Origin: DALYLB01 sp964468345
GTDB taxonomy: Bacteria > Acidobacteriota > Blastocatellia > RBC074
Assembly: GCA_964468345.1 (NCBI GenBank)
Contig: CAYXVZ010000028.1
Span: 1 to 64,000, forward strand
DNA length: 64,000 nucleotides
Reading direction: 5' to 3'
Shown here: positions 17,779-25,471 of the stretch, piece by piece
How positions within the stretch are numbered: position 1 is the first letter of the stretch
Layout of the letters: every line of letters begins with the position of its first letter
Notes under the pieces: generated by a model
Seen by the model: the letters and a program-made list of their open reading frames with translations, nothing else
Databases searched by the model: none
What the model was told of the DNA's origin: nothing
Translations under genes and position numbers: made by a program

Positions 17779-18381
17779 CTATTGTTTATGATTGTGGACG
17801 GCGGGCGGCGCCATTGCGTTATCGCTCGGAGCCGGACCTCCGACAGACATATGCCATTGGATCCATTTCCACTCGTCGCCGTATTTGACCGCGACGGCGG
17901 TGCCGAAAAGCTTGTCCACGCGCTCCGCCCCTTTCCCGGGTTTGACGCGGACCGTGCATTCTTCGGTGCACACCCCAAACGAGGACGTGGCGCGGCATTT
18001 CATTACCGGCATATCGAGAGTGACCGTCACGTTCTCATCACCGGTCTGTTTGACGAGCCCCGCCATGAATTGGTCGATTTCCTTCTTTGATCTGAGCGGC
18101 ACAGGCGTGCGATTGTCCGACGCCAGCTCGAACGTCACCAGCACGTCGTCGCCGACCAGCAGATTACTGAGGGTTTTCATATCCCCCGAATTCGCCACTT
18201 CATGCATGTGATGCAGGGCAGCCGCCACTTCCTTTGAAGCTTTGTCTTCCCATTGCACGGCGCTTTTCGGCGCGGCTCCGCCGATCGAGGCCGAGGTCGA
18301 AAGAGAGATCGCTCCCGCCAGGAACAGAAACAGCGCCCCGGCAATAAGTCCACCGCGCAAAACGTTAAGCTTTCCAGCCAT
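17779..18381 (-). CDS. Exported NTF2/SnoaL-like protein
   Basis: A 200-residue protein with a signal peptide (residues about 1-32, GLIAGALFLFLAGAISL). An NTF2-like cone fold follows: a first helix pair (ASKEVAAALHHMHEVANSGDMKTLSNLLVGDDVLVTFE), a curved sheet with RSKKEIDQFMAGL, and the end strand DEWKWIQWHMSVG. Two internal cysteines (KCRATSSFGVC) could form a disulphide. NTF2-like proteins can be enzymes, ligand-binding or structural; no catalytic set is apparent. It has its own upstream space with repeats and is not tightly linked to its neighbours. Confidence 0.7.
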   Translation of the reverse strand: MAGKLNVLRGGLIAGALFLFLAGAISLSTSASIGGAAPKSAVQWEDKASKEVAAALHHMHEVANSGDMKTLSNLLVGDDVLVTFELASDNRTPVPLRSKKEIDQFMAGLVKQTGDENVTVTLDMPVMKCRATSSFGVCTEECTVRVKPGKGAERVDKLFGTAVAVKYGDEWKWIQWHMSVGGPAPSDNAMAPPAVHNHKQ

Positions 18382-18576
18382 GAGATCACCTCCGATATTT
18401 TGGTTGAAGTTAAACTGAAGCTTTAGTCAAGCAGATTTCAGGCGGGAGTATATGCGGCGGATGGCGGCCTGACTTCTCCGGGCTTGCGGATCTCGCCCTT
18501 CTGGCGTTCAAATGCGGTGCCCGTGGCCATTGCCCCGCAACGGGGAAGCTAAATCAAGCCAGGCAAGAAAGGCACA

Positions 18577-18660
18577 ACCACGAAGAAACGAAGAGCACGA
18601 AGAAAAGAGAGAAGACAGATTTCATGCGTCTTTCTTCGTGCTCTTCGTTTCTTCGTGGTA
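18577..18660. repeat. Dispersed palindromic repeat, family A, copy 2
   Basis: Near-perfect inverted arms of about 30 bp (ACCACGAAGAAACGAAGAGC and its complement) around a centre of about 25 nt. The flanks are CTAAATCAAGCC on the left and, on the right, TTGTCCCAAAGTTGTTTGCA followed by TGATTTAGA. Confidence 0.8.
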
Positions 18661-18740
18661 AAAGCTTTGTCCCAAAGTTGTTTGCACTGATTTAGATCGG
18701 ATTTCATTTGCACGTATGGTTAGCCACAGAGGTCACAGAA

Positions 18741-18870
18741 CGGCACTTGTGGCCGCAACCAAACAATGAATTCATTTTCCATATCTCATCGCTCATTTCT
18801 CATTTGTCATCGGTTTGCCCACGGATCAATCAATGACCAATGAGAAATGAGCGATGAGATATGGAAAATG
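18741..18870. repeat. Dispersed palindromic repeat, family B, copy 2
   Basis: Arms of about 30 bp beginning CATTTTCCATATCTCATCGC pair with the complement at the other end. The lead-in CGGCACTTGTGGCCGCAA is the complement of the tail of copy 1 at 7738-7856, so the two copies are inverted relative to each other. Confidence 0.8.
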
Positions 18871-19001
18871 AAAAAACGTTGCGATCCAAAGGGAAAATTT
18901 CTTGCTCAAAAAACAAGAAGTTGCGACGTTGTTTTACAGAGGGCACTGAGGGCTGAAAAACGTAAAAAGTTCTCTGTGGCTAATGCCATACAGGGAATAG
19001 A

Positions 19002-19026
19002 TCGCCGATCATCAGATGATCGGCGA
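19002..19026 (-). terminator. Hairpin overlapping the radical SAM gene stop
   Basis: Perfect 11-bp arms with a 3-nt loop overlap the TGA at 19012-19014. It probably forms the 3' end structure of the radical SAM transcript. No T run follows. Confidence 0.5.
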
Positions 19027-21024
19027 CATTAACCCGTCAATCGGATGTTCATCGAGAAGCCGGCCGGAGACGTTCTCGACGTATGGATCGCCGTTGCCCG
19101 CATCCGGAAGCTCCGCCGCGGATCGTTCCTCGAGCAGCTCCGCCATCGACCTGCCGCTGTAAAGGCTCACGAACTCATGGTTGTCGATGTAATCCGAGAA
19201 TCCCTCACGGTAATAAAACGTTTCAACCCGGGGAGGGCCTTCCGCGAACTCGGCCGGCGTTCCCGCTTCGATGGAGCGCAGGAGAGCGGGCATGTCGAAG
19301 CGAAATTCCCCGACCTCGCGCGCAAAGTATTCTTTTCCGTTAAAGGTGATTTTCTTCAGACGGGAAGCGAGTTCTGAATCCTCGGGAATGGGGAGGGTCA
19401 TTACCTCATAGCGGAAGAGTTCGAGAAAGAAGGAATGCAGATGCGGCGGCGTCGCCGGGAGAATCTCTTCCCGCCACCAGTCCATAAGCCGTATCGGGAG
19501 CGCGTGCTCATAATAGAAATACCGCGTTCCCCGCTGGGTTCTCGAACTGTCCATGGTTCGTACCATCTCCTGGCGGCACTCCCAGATCCCGCGAACCACA
19601 TCATCCGTCTGGCGCCCCGCCCATGTGTCGAGCGATTGCAACACCTCGGACTGCTTGATCGAGGCCAGCTTACGAAGGGGAGCCCAAATGTTTCGAAAAA
19701 CCGTGTTCTCGGCGACGACGCGGGCCCAGAACAGGAACTGATGCATGCGCGCATTCTCCTCGATGCTCATGCCGGGATGGCTGATTACATATTCGAAGTC
19801 GCATCCTTCGTGCCTCATGGTGACCAAGCCGTAACGGTCGCGGTTTTGATCAAAATCGGTGTTCGGCAAGACCAGAAGGGGATAAGTGGCGATCCTCGAG
19901 ACGAACTCCGAGACGCGGTCATAGCCCTGGATAAAGGATTCCGAACTCTCTCCGGGGAGTCCCCAGATCAACTCCGCATAGGTGTCGAGGCCCTCCGCGC
20001 GCAGCCAGTGGGCCAGGTCCTCGAATTCGTTCAACCTCATGTTCTTACGTTGCATGTTCTCCAGCGCCTTCTCGTCCAGGCTCTGGAGAGCCAGCGTGAA
20101 AGAGCCCTTCAGCCCCGCGCGTTTCATCTTCCTTACGATTCTGTAAAAACGCTCTCCTTTGTGTTTCGCCCACGAGGACTCGATGTTCAGAGGGTAGCCG
20201 AAACGCTCCTTCATGCGAATCACGTCGTCCACAAAGACTTCGTCCCCGGGATGCATCCCCATATTCGCATCGCAAAGAGCGATGCTTTCGACACCCGCCC
20301 GAGCGAACAGCTCCAACTCCTCCCGCAGCCGTTCCCGCGAAAAGGCGCGAATCTTCTGCCCAATGGCCCCGCCCCAGTAACAGAACGAACACTTGTAGGG
20401 ACAACCGCGGTTGGTTTCGAGGAGGGCGACGTCATAAATCGCCCGACCGGTCCTGTCTCGAAAGGGGAGAATGCCCTCCAGAAAGGGAGAAGGGATGTCG
20501 TCAAGGTTGGCGATCCGATCCCGCGCAGCCGTGGTCACGACGCGCCCTTCCCGCTGGAACGACACACCGGGGATATGGTCGAGTTCGCTCTTCCCAAGCC
20601 CGCCCAGATAGGCCGCAAGCAGATCCCGAAAGACGAACTCCCCCTCTCCGTTCACAACCACATCCACCGCTGGATAAAGCCGACACACGCGCTCCGCCTG
20701 CCCTGACACATGCGGGCCGCCAAAGACGATCCAGCCATCTGGCTTGACCTGCCGATAGGCTTCGGCGACGGCGGCAAAGCGATACAGGTTCCAGCCGAAG
20801 ACCGAAAAGCCCAGGATATCCGGCGGCTCCTCGGCGAGGATGTTGTGGATGATCTCAGATGCCGTGGCATTGCCGCGGAAGGTGCAGATACGGATGTCCG
20901 TCGAAGAACGAATTCCGCGATCGCCATAGGCGGTAGCCTTGATGTACCCAAGAGATAGCGGCATCGAGAGCGTGCTCATATCCCACACCCCCTGATGCAC
21001 CAGGCTCACGCGAACTCTCCTCAT
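19012..21024 (-). CDS. B12-binding-domain radical SAM enzyme
   Basis: A 670-residue protein. An N-terminal cobalamin-binding-like domain (about 1-150, with GFSVFGWNLYRFAAVAEAY and VFGGPHVSG) precedes a radical SAM barrel (about 190-420) with CPYKCSFCYW, the CxxxCxxC cluster motif. A long C-terminal region (about 430-670) follows. The architecture is that of class B radical SAM methyltransferases or cyclases. The opening LVHQGVWDMSTLSMPLSLGYIKA reminds me of the KedN5-like group of C-methyltransferases, of which KedN5 itself comes from an enediyne cluster. That match is from memory and uncertain. It lies 91 bp downstream of a SAM-methyltransferase gene on the same strand, so a two-gene tailoring unit is plausible. 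Confidence 0.85.
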   Translation of the reverse strand: MRRVRVSLVHQGVWDMSTLSMPLSLGYIKATAYGDRGIRSSTDIRICTFRGNATASEIIHNILAEEPPDILGFSVFGWNLYRFAAVAEAYRQVKPDGWIVFGGPHVSGQAERVCRLYPAVDVVVNGEGEFVFRDLLAAYLGGLGKSELDHIPGVSFQREGRVVTTAARDRIANLDDIPSPFLEGILPFRDRTGRAIYDVALLETNRGCPYKCSFCYWGGAIGQKIRAFSRERLREELELFARAGVESIALCDANMGMHPGDEVFVDDVIRMKERFGYPLNIESSWAKHKGERFYRIVRKMKRAGLKGSFTLALQSLDEKALENMQRKNMRLNEFEDLAHWLRAEGLDTYAELIWGLPGESSESFIQGYDRVSEFVSRIATYPLLVLPNTDFDQNRDRYGLVTMRHEGCDFEYVISHPGMSIEENARMHQFLFWARVVAENTVFRNIWAPLRKLASIKQSEVLQSLDTWAGRQTDDVVRGIWECRQEMVRTMDSSRTQRGTRYFYYEHALPIRLMDWWREEILPATPPHLHSFFLELFRYEVMTLPIPEDSELASRLKKITFNGKEYFAREVGEFRFDMPALLRSIEAGTPAEFAEGPPRVETFYYREGFSDYIDNHEFVSLYSGRSMAELLEERSAAELPDAGNGDPYVENVSGRLLDEHPIDGLMSPII

Positions 21025-21115
21025 TTCTCTCGCTTATCCTCCGTCTCGGCTCTCAATAAGAGCCGGCCTCAGGTCGTTGGTAAGGCGCTTCGCAGAGGGG
21101 CGCCTTCGTGTTCCG

Positions 21116-21916
21116 CTATGCGCGATGCGTTCCAATCCGCAGCCCCACCAATCTCCGGTCGGCGAACAGCCGGCGGTATTCTTTCGCGCCATCCACCCAC
21201 TGGGACCAGCTCTCAAAGCCGACCGCTTCAACAAGGGGCGCCCGATGCCGGTATGATGCTTCTAAAATTGTCTGCTGGAGTTCCACCACGGTGTGCGTGA
21301 TGTCCGTCACGTCCAGTTCCTGAAAACCCACGTCCCGAAGCATGGCGAGGCTTTCCTCCTCGCCTGGAACGTTGAATCCGTCCGCCTCCCAAATGAAGGC
21401 GCGGTCCTCATCGCAGAGGGCAGGCCCGGCCACGATATCCGTTATTGTCAGAACTCCCCCCGGCCGCAGCCAACGATGAACCCTCTCCAACAGCTTGCGG
21501 CGATCCTGCGCGACCGCGAGCATGTCGCCGAAGTACACGACGTCGTATGCCTCGGAGGGCTCCCACTGAAGCATGTCGGCCTGGACGAAATCGAAACCGC
21601 GCAAGTGGCGGTTGCGGTGACGAGCGCGCGCGCGATCGATTTGCCGGGCGCTCATCTCCACTCCGGTCACCCGGGAGCCGAAACGAGATGCGACGTATTC
21701 GCAGGCGTCGCCCATGCCGGACCCTAGTTCGAGAACGCGGTGTTCTGGCCCCAGCCCCGCATACGCGCCCATGTACTCGAGCAACGCCGGGCCGCCGATG
21801 TTCGCAAAGATTTTGCCGTCGTATAACGGCTCGTAAATCGTAAGACGCCAGCGAGGATCGTCCGACGCGTCCCATACCTCAAGCTGCTTCTCCCGAACCG
21901 CAACTGCGTCATGCAT
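21116..21916 (-). CDS. Class I SAM-dependent methyltransferase
   Basis: A 266-residue protein with the Rossmann methyltransferase signatures. Motif I is VLELGSGMGDACEYVA, the acidic strand II end is VTGVEMS, motif post-I is FDFVQADMLQWEP and motif II/III is LLERVHRWLRPGGVLTITDI. It resembles small-molecule O-, N- or C-methyltransferases of the Methyltransf_11/25 type. It is upstream of the B12 radical SAM gene with 91 bp between them and is probably co-transcribed. The substrate is unknown. It could act on the product of the nearby PKS, but only position suggests this. Confidence 0.85.
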   Translation of the reverse strand: MHDAVAVREKQLEVWDASDDPRWRLTIYEPLYDGKIFANIGGPALLEYMGAYAGLGPEHRVLELGSGMGDACEYVASRFGSRVTGVEMSARQIDRARARHRNRHLRGFDFVQADMLQWEPSEAYDVVYFGDMLAVAQDRRKLLERVHRWLRPGGVLTITDIVAGPALCDEDRAFIWEADGFNVPGEEESLAMLRDVGFQELDVTDITHTVVELQQTILEASYRHRAPLVEAVGFESWSQWVDGAKEYRRLFADRRLVGLRIGTHRA

Positions 21917-21930
21917 ATCGTTTCTCCGCC

Positions 21931-22080
21931 GAAATCAGAACAAGAGCCATTGGTACAGAGGAAGAGAAATCAAAAGGCAAAAGGCAAATATCAAAAGGCA
22001 AAAGTACGAGCCTCATCTCGCAGAATAGGCTTCATAGGCGAACCTTTTGCCTTTTGATTTCATCGTTGTGTGCCAATCTT
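21931..22080. repeat. Dispersed palindromic repeat, family C, copy 2 (inverted)
   Basis: The same modules as at 15018-15147 but reversed: CCATTGGTACAGAGGAAGAG, then the AAATCAAAAGGCAAAA arm, the centre with CTCATCTCGCAGAATAGGC, and the complementary arm. The two inverted copies bracket the SRPBCC-to-methyltransferase block. Confidence 0.8.
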
Positions 22081-22139
22081 TTGGGGCCCGATTTAGCCTG
22101 AAGCTCGAGGCTTCCAGGACCATGTGCCTATCGGCCGGC

Positions 22140-22376
22140 TCACCGGGAGGAGTCTCGTCTGAAACGAAACGTTATGGACGATCTCGTCCACTCCGCCAGG
22201 TCCTCATCGCCAAAATCAGGCTCGGCGAGGCTGTCCGTCTCGCGTTCCCCCAGGTTGATGGAAGCCTGGAATACCATGTCCTCAAAGCGAGCGGTTGGAT
22301 CGCCGGAGGGATTGTATGGTTGATTTCCGGAAACTTTCTCTTCTCCGGCGACATCGGCTGACTTCTTTCCATTCAT
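22140..22376 (-). CDS. Small protein sharing an N-terminal motif with the 8003-9196 gene
   Basis: A 78-residue frame starting at ATG 22376, with AAGGAGAAGCCC directly upstream. Residues about 26-45 read GDPTARFEDMVFQASINL and align with GDPTTRFEESIANVSVNL near the start of the 397-residue protein at 8003-9196. After that the two diverge, and this one ends quickly in an acidic then Arg-rich tail. It may be a decayed 5' fragment of a paralogue, or a genuine small protein using the same leader-like segment. It has no recognised domain. Confidence 0.5.
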   Translation of the reverse strand: MNGKKSADVAGEEKVSGNQPYNPSGDPTARFEDMVFQASINLGERETDSLAEPDFGDEDLAEWTRSSITFRFRRDSSR

Positions 22377-22561
22377 TGGGCTTCTCCTTGTTTGGCCTTG
22401 CTGTCTTCTCTTTATTTCCGGGCTCCTGTCGCTGATCGGCGCGATATCCGATAGGTCAGGGCACACGAGGTCAAGACACACTTCGAGCGACCCGGTGGCG
22501 GGCTGACGCGTGTGATTCAATTTTCGTTTGCCGCGTATTACTTGCCGATGCGCGATCGGAA

Positions 22562-23080
22562 TCAGGATGTTGACTTGGTGTTAGTCAGTTTTTTGACTGA
22601 GGCGTGATTGTGTGTCAGCTTCCACTGCGAGCCTTCTTTTCTCATCGCGACAGTTTCCGCCGACTTCATATTGAAGGGCTCGCCGCGGATCTCGCTCTCG
22701 AGGAAGGCGTGGTACTTTATCCAGGCCATCTGGCTGTCCCGAGACAGATTGATCTTCACGTCTTTGAGCTCAAACTTTTCGATTTTCATGTTGTCATCCC
22801 GCATCGCCTTGATGAACTCATCGCGACTAAGGACCAGCGACTCGTCAGTATAAAACTCGAAATCCTGAGCCAGTAACCCTTCGACCTTGGTCCAATCCTT
22901 GACGTCGACGGCGTGAAAGAAAGCGTCGAGCTCTTTCCTCACGCTTTCCTCCTCCGAGGCAGGCGCCGTGACCGACGCTCCGTCGCTCACGCTCGCCGGC
23001 TGTTTGACGCAGCCTCCGCCAAGCAAGGCAAGGGAGAAACCGAAACTCAAGAGAATGATTTTCGCTCTATGACGATGCAT
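22562..23080 (-). CDS. NTF2/SnoaL-like lipoprotein
   Basis: A 172-residue protein. The signal peptide ends in a lipobox (LLGGGC, Cys at about residue 24), so it is probably a membrane-anchored lipoprotein. The mature part is an NTF2/DUF4440-like fold: an ESVRKELDAFFHAVDVKDWTKVEGLLAQDFEFYTDE helical start, RDEFIKAMRDD, and the terminal strand GSQWKLTHNHASV. No catalytic residues can be assigned. It is downstream of the VOC gene on the same strand. Confidence 0.75.
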   Translation of the reverse strand: MHRHRAKIILLSFGFSLALLGGGCVKQPASVSDGASVTAPASEEESVRKELDAFFHAVDVKDWTKVEGLLAQDFEFYTDESLVLSRDEFIKAMRDDNMKIEKFELKDVKINLSRDSQMAWIKYHAFLESEIRGEPFNMKSAETVAMRKEGSQWKLTHNHASVKKLTNTKSTS

Positions 23081-23160
23081 ACATCATTTCCTTTAAAAGA
23101 AGGAGGAGTGTGGCACTCCTCCTTGAGCACGGAAACAACTTTTTGATGAATAAAATCGGC

Positions 23161-23892
23161 TTAGAAGCCGAACAGGAAGAACAAGGTGCCTTCCGGCCCC
23201 TCGAGGATTCCATGTCCGATCTCTTCACCATCGCCCGGCAATTCCTGGGCGAATGCGATGCCTTTCTGTTTGAGTCGCTGGAGCCGGGCGGGCATGTCAG
23301 CCTCAAAGTACGTGATCGACGGTGTCTTAAATAGATGCTTGGTGTGCCCTTTTTGATAGATGCCCACCACCACCACGCCATCCTCGATCGATGCCCACGA
23401 GGCTGGTTGGGCTGGCATATATTGCGTTGGTTTAAAGCCCAGCTTCAGCCAGAAATTCAGCGACTTTTGCACATCATTCGTCTCGATACTGAACTCGCCG
23501 AACTGTCCCAATTCGGTCCGCGGTTGTTTCTCTCCTGTTAAAAGTTGTTGATTGCCGACTTCTTCCAGGTTTACCCTTACGCCGCTCGGATCGGTAATAA
23601 ATGCCTGCGTCAGGCGACCGGCGTCTTCTCGGCTTTTGACGACCGGAATGCCTTCCCGCTCCAGGGCAGCCACCTGGCCGGCCAAGTCCTCGGTGAAATA
23701 AGTCAGACCGGCCTGCCATTCGTCCGCGGGCTCCAGCGAAAGCACAATTACCCCATCGGTTAATTTGATCTGATCGGACGGCGAAGATTTTTCATCAAAG
23801 TTTTCAAAGCCGAGCTTCTCTTTATAATACTTTACAGACTGATCGAGGTGCCTGGTTCGCACAAAAATCTCGAAAGCGTCTCCAAGCTTCAT
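23161..23892 (-). CDS. Two-domain VOC (glyoxalase/bleomycin-resistance-like) protein
   Basis: A 243-residue protein with two VOC beta-alpha-beta-beta-beta modules. The first is about residues 5-115 (FVRTRHLDQSVKYYKEKLGFEN and ending ITDPSGVRVNLEEVG). The second is about 130-243 (FSIETNDVQKSLNFWLKLGF and ending LEGPEGTLFFLFGF). ATG at 23892 is chosen over an upstream start because GGAG lies 8 nt before it. VOC proteins include antibiotic-sequestering proteins, dioxygenases and isomerases. The metal ligands typical of glyoxalase I are not obvious. It follows the P450 gene on the same strand, and a binding or resistance role toward a cluster product is possible but unproven. Confidence 0.8.
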   Translation of the reverse strand: MKLGDAFEIFVRTRHLDQSVKYYKEKLGFENFDEKSSPSDQIKLTDGVIVLSLEPADEWQAGLTYFTEDLAGQVAALEREGIPVVKSREDAGRLTQAFITDPSGVRVNLEEVGNQQLLTGEKQPRTELGQFGEFSIETNDVQKSLNFWLKLGFKPTQYMPAQPASWASIEDGVVVVGIYQKGHTKHLFKTPSITYFEADMPARLQRLKQKGIAFAQELPGDGEEIGHGILEGPEGTLFFLFGF

Positions 23893-23986
23893 TTGTTCAT
23901 CTCCATTTTGAATTTCGTGAGAGGATAGCCCTCCCGCGACAGATAATCTTCTCCCATTTTGCGCAAAAGGGATGGCCCGCTTCTCA

Positions 23987-25363
23987 TCATCCGCTTTTCG
24001 ATTCACGTCGGCGCAGACGCATGGTGAGACCGTCGCGTATCTGAAGCGTAAGCGTGGTCACGGGCTCGATGCGGCGATTATAGCTTAATTCCAGACGATA
24101 CTTTTGGGTGATCATCGTCAGCACCAGAATCGCCTCCATCATACCGAAGCGGCTGCCCAGGCAAACGCGCGGACCCGCGCCGAAAGGCATATAGGACTGT
24201 GGGACCTGCTGCGCCTTCTGGTCCGTGGAAAAACGGTTCGGATCGAACTGGTCAGGGTTCGACCAGAATTCCGGGTGCCGGTGCATCGAATAAATGCTGA
24301 GCAGTACATCGGACCCCGCGGGAATCGTATAGCCGCCGATGCAATCTTCTGCCAGCGCCCGGCGTGGGATGAGCCAGACAGGCGGATATAATCGCAAAAC
24401 CTCTTCGATGATCATCCGCGTGTAAACCAGGCGCGGCAGGTCCTCGATCCCGGGGCATCGATCGCCGATCACGCTATCGATTTCCTGATGCAGCCGTCGC
24501 TCTACCTCCGCATGCTGAGAGAGCAAATAAAAGGTCCAGGTCAGGGTCGCCGCCGTCGTTTCGTAACCAGCCAGCAAGAGCGTCATCACTTCGTCGCGAA
24601 TCTGTTGATCGCCGGCTTTCGCATCCCCACTCGCATCAGAACGGGATTTCAGATGAGTAAACCATTCTCCGCCCTGTTCAGTACTGAGCCTCCCGGCGAG
24701 CAAATCGTCGACTACGCGATTGAGCCGCCTGAGGGCGCGCTGCGCCCGCCAGTTGCGCGGCGTGGGGAGGCGCCACGGAATTTTGATGAAGGCGGTCATG
24801 CGTGTCATTGCCCAGCTCGTAATTAGCCCCAGATCGGCGGCGACCTCGTCCGCGACCTTCTCGAGATCAGCGCCGAACATCGTCTTCCCGAGGATCGTGA
24901 GTGTAAACCGGGCCATTTCCTGATGAACTTCCACCGGTCGTCCCAGATCCTCCAATTCCCGCCACCGCGCCAGCAGCGCCGGGATGACGTCGATCATCAC
25001 GCCGCCATATCCGTCCATTTGCGTGCCACGAAAGATCGTCTGCAGCTGCCTGCGCTGCCGCGCCCATAAATCGCCTTCGCTCGTTAGCAATCCCTGGCCG
25101 AGGAGCGGCTTTGCCTCCTCCAACCCCAGTCCTTTGTGAAAGTTCTCCGGGCGATTGCAGAGGACATGCTTGATATGGTCGGGATGGCTGAGCAGGTAAA
25201 GTCTTTTCGGCCCCATCATGAAGCACACCAGGTCGCCGAACTCGCGTGTTGCCTTCTCCACGAATTTGAGGCGGTCCTGGCGCACATCCAGCAGGCACCC
25301 AATCAGCTTATGGCCGCGTGGACCGGGAGGGCGTTGTTCTTCAATGTGAGCGACAGCTTCCAT
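23987..25363 (-). CDS. Cytochrome P450
   Basis: A 458-residue soluble P450. Visible marks are the I-helix LLLAGYETTAATLTW, the K-helix EEVLRLYPP, the PERF-like region FDPNRFSTD and the haem-binding loop FGAGPRVCLGSRFGMMEA, whose Cys is the axial ligand. There is no membrane anchor, so it needs external redox partners, and no ferredoxin or reductase gene is in the window. It resembles CYP102/CYP4-like bacterial P450s acting on fatty acyl or hydrophobic substrates. It sits on the cassette strand, downstream of clpC and upstream of the VOC gene. P450s are frequent tailoring enzymes in polyketide clusters. Confidence 0.93.
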   Translation of the reverse strand: MEAVAHIEEQRPPGPRGHKLIGCLLDVRQDRLKFVEKATREFGDLVCFMMGPKRLYLLSHPDHIKHVLCNRPENFHKGLGLEEAKPLLGQGLLTSEGDLWARQRRQLQTIFRGTQMDGYGGVMIDVIPALLARWRELEDLGRPVEVHQEMARFTLTILGKTMFGADLEKVADEVAADLGLITSWAMTRMTAFIKIPWRLPTPRNWRAQRALRRLNRVVDDLLAGRLSTEQGGEWFTHLKSRSDASGDAKAGDQQIRDEVMTLLLAGYETTAATLTWTFYLLSQHAEVERRLHQEIDSVIGDRCPGIEDLPRLVYTRMIIEEVLRLYPPVWLIPRRALAEDCIGGYTIPAGSDVLLSIYSMHRHPEFWSNPDQFDPNRFSTDQKAQQVPQSYMPFGAGPRVCLGSRFGMMEAILVLTMITQKYRLELSYNRRIEPVTTLTLQIRDGLTMRLRRRESKSG

Positions 25364-25471
25364 GAATCTGTTATTCCTGCCGATAATTGATGAGTGCGAG
25401 TTTCGCTTTGCTTGCGGCGGTACTCGGAGAAAGCGACACGGTGAATGGAGAGCCGGCGAGTCGAGAACCGA

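Larger units (their letters stand above)
18382..19011. other. Gene-free interval rich in palindromic repeats
   Basis: About 630 bp with no supported gene. It holds a full family A palindrome (18577-18660), a family B palindrome (18741-18870), and between them the modules GTCCCAAAGTTGTTTGCACT, TGATTTAGA and CACAGAG. These modules recur elsewhere in the window. Confidence 0.65.
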
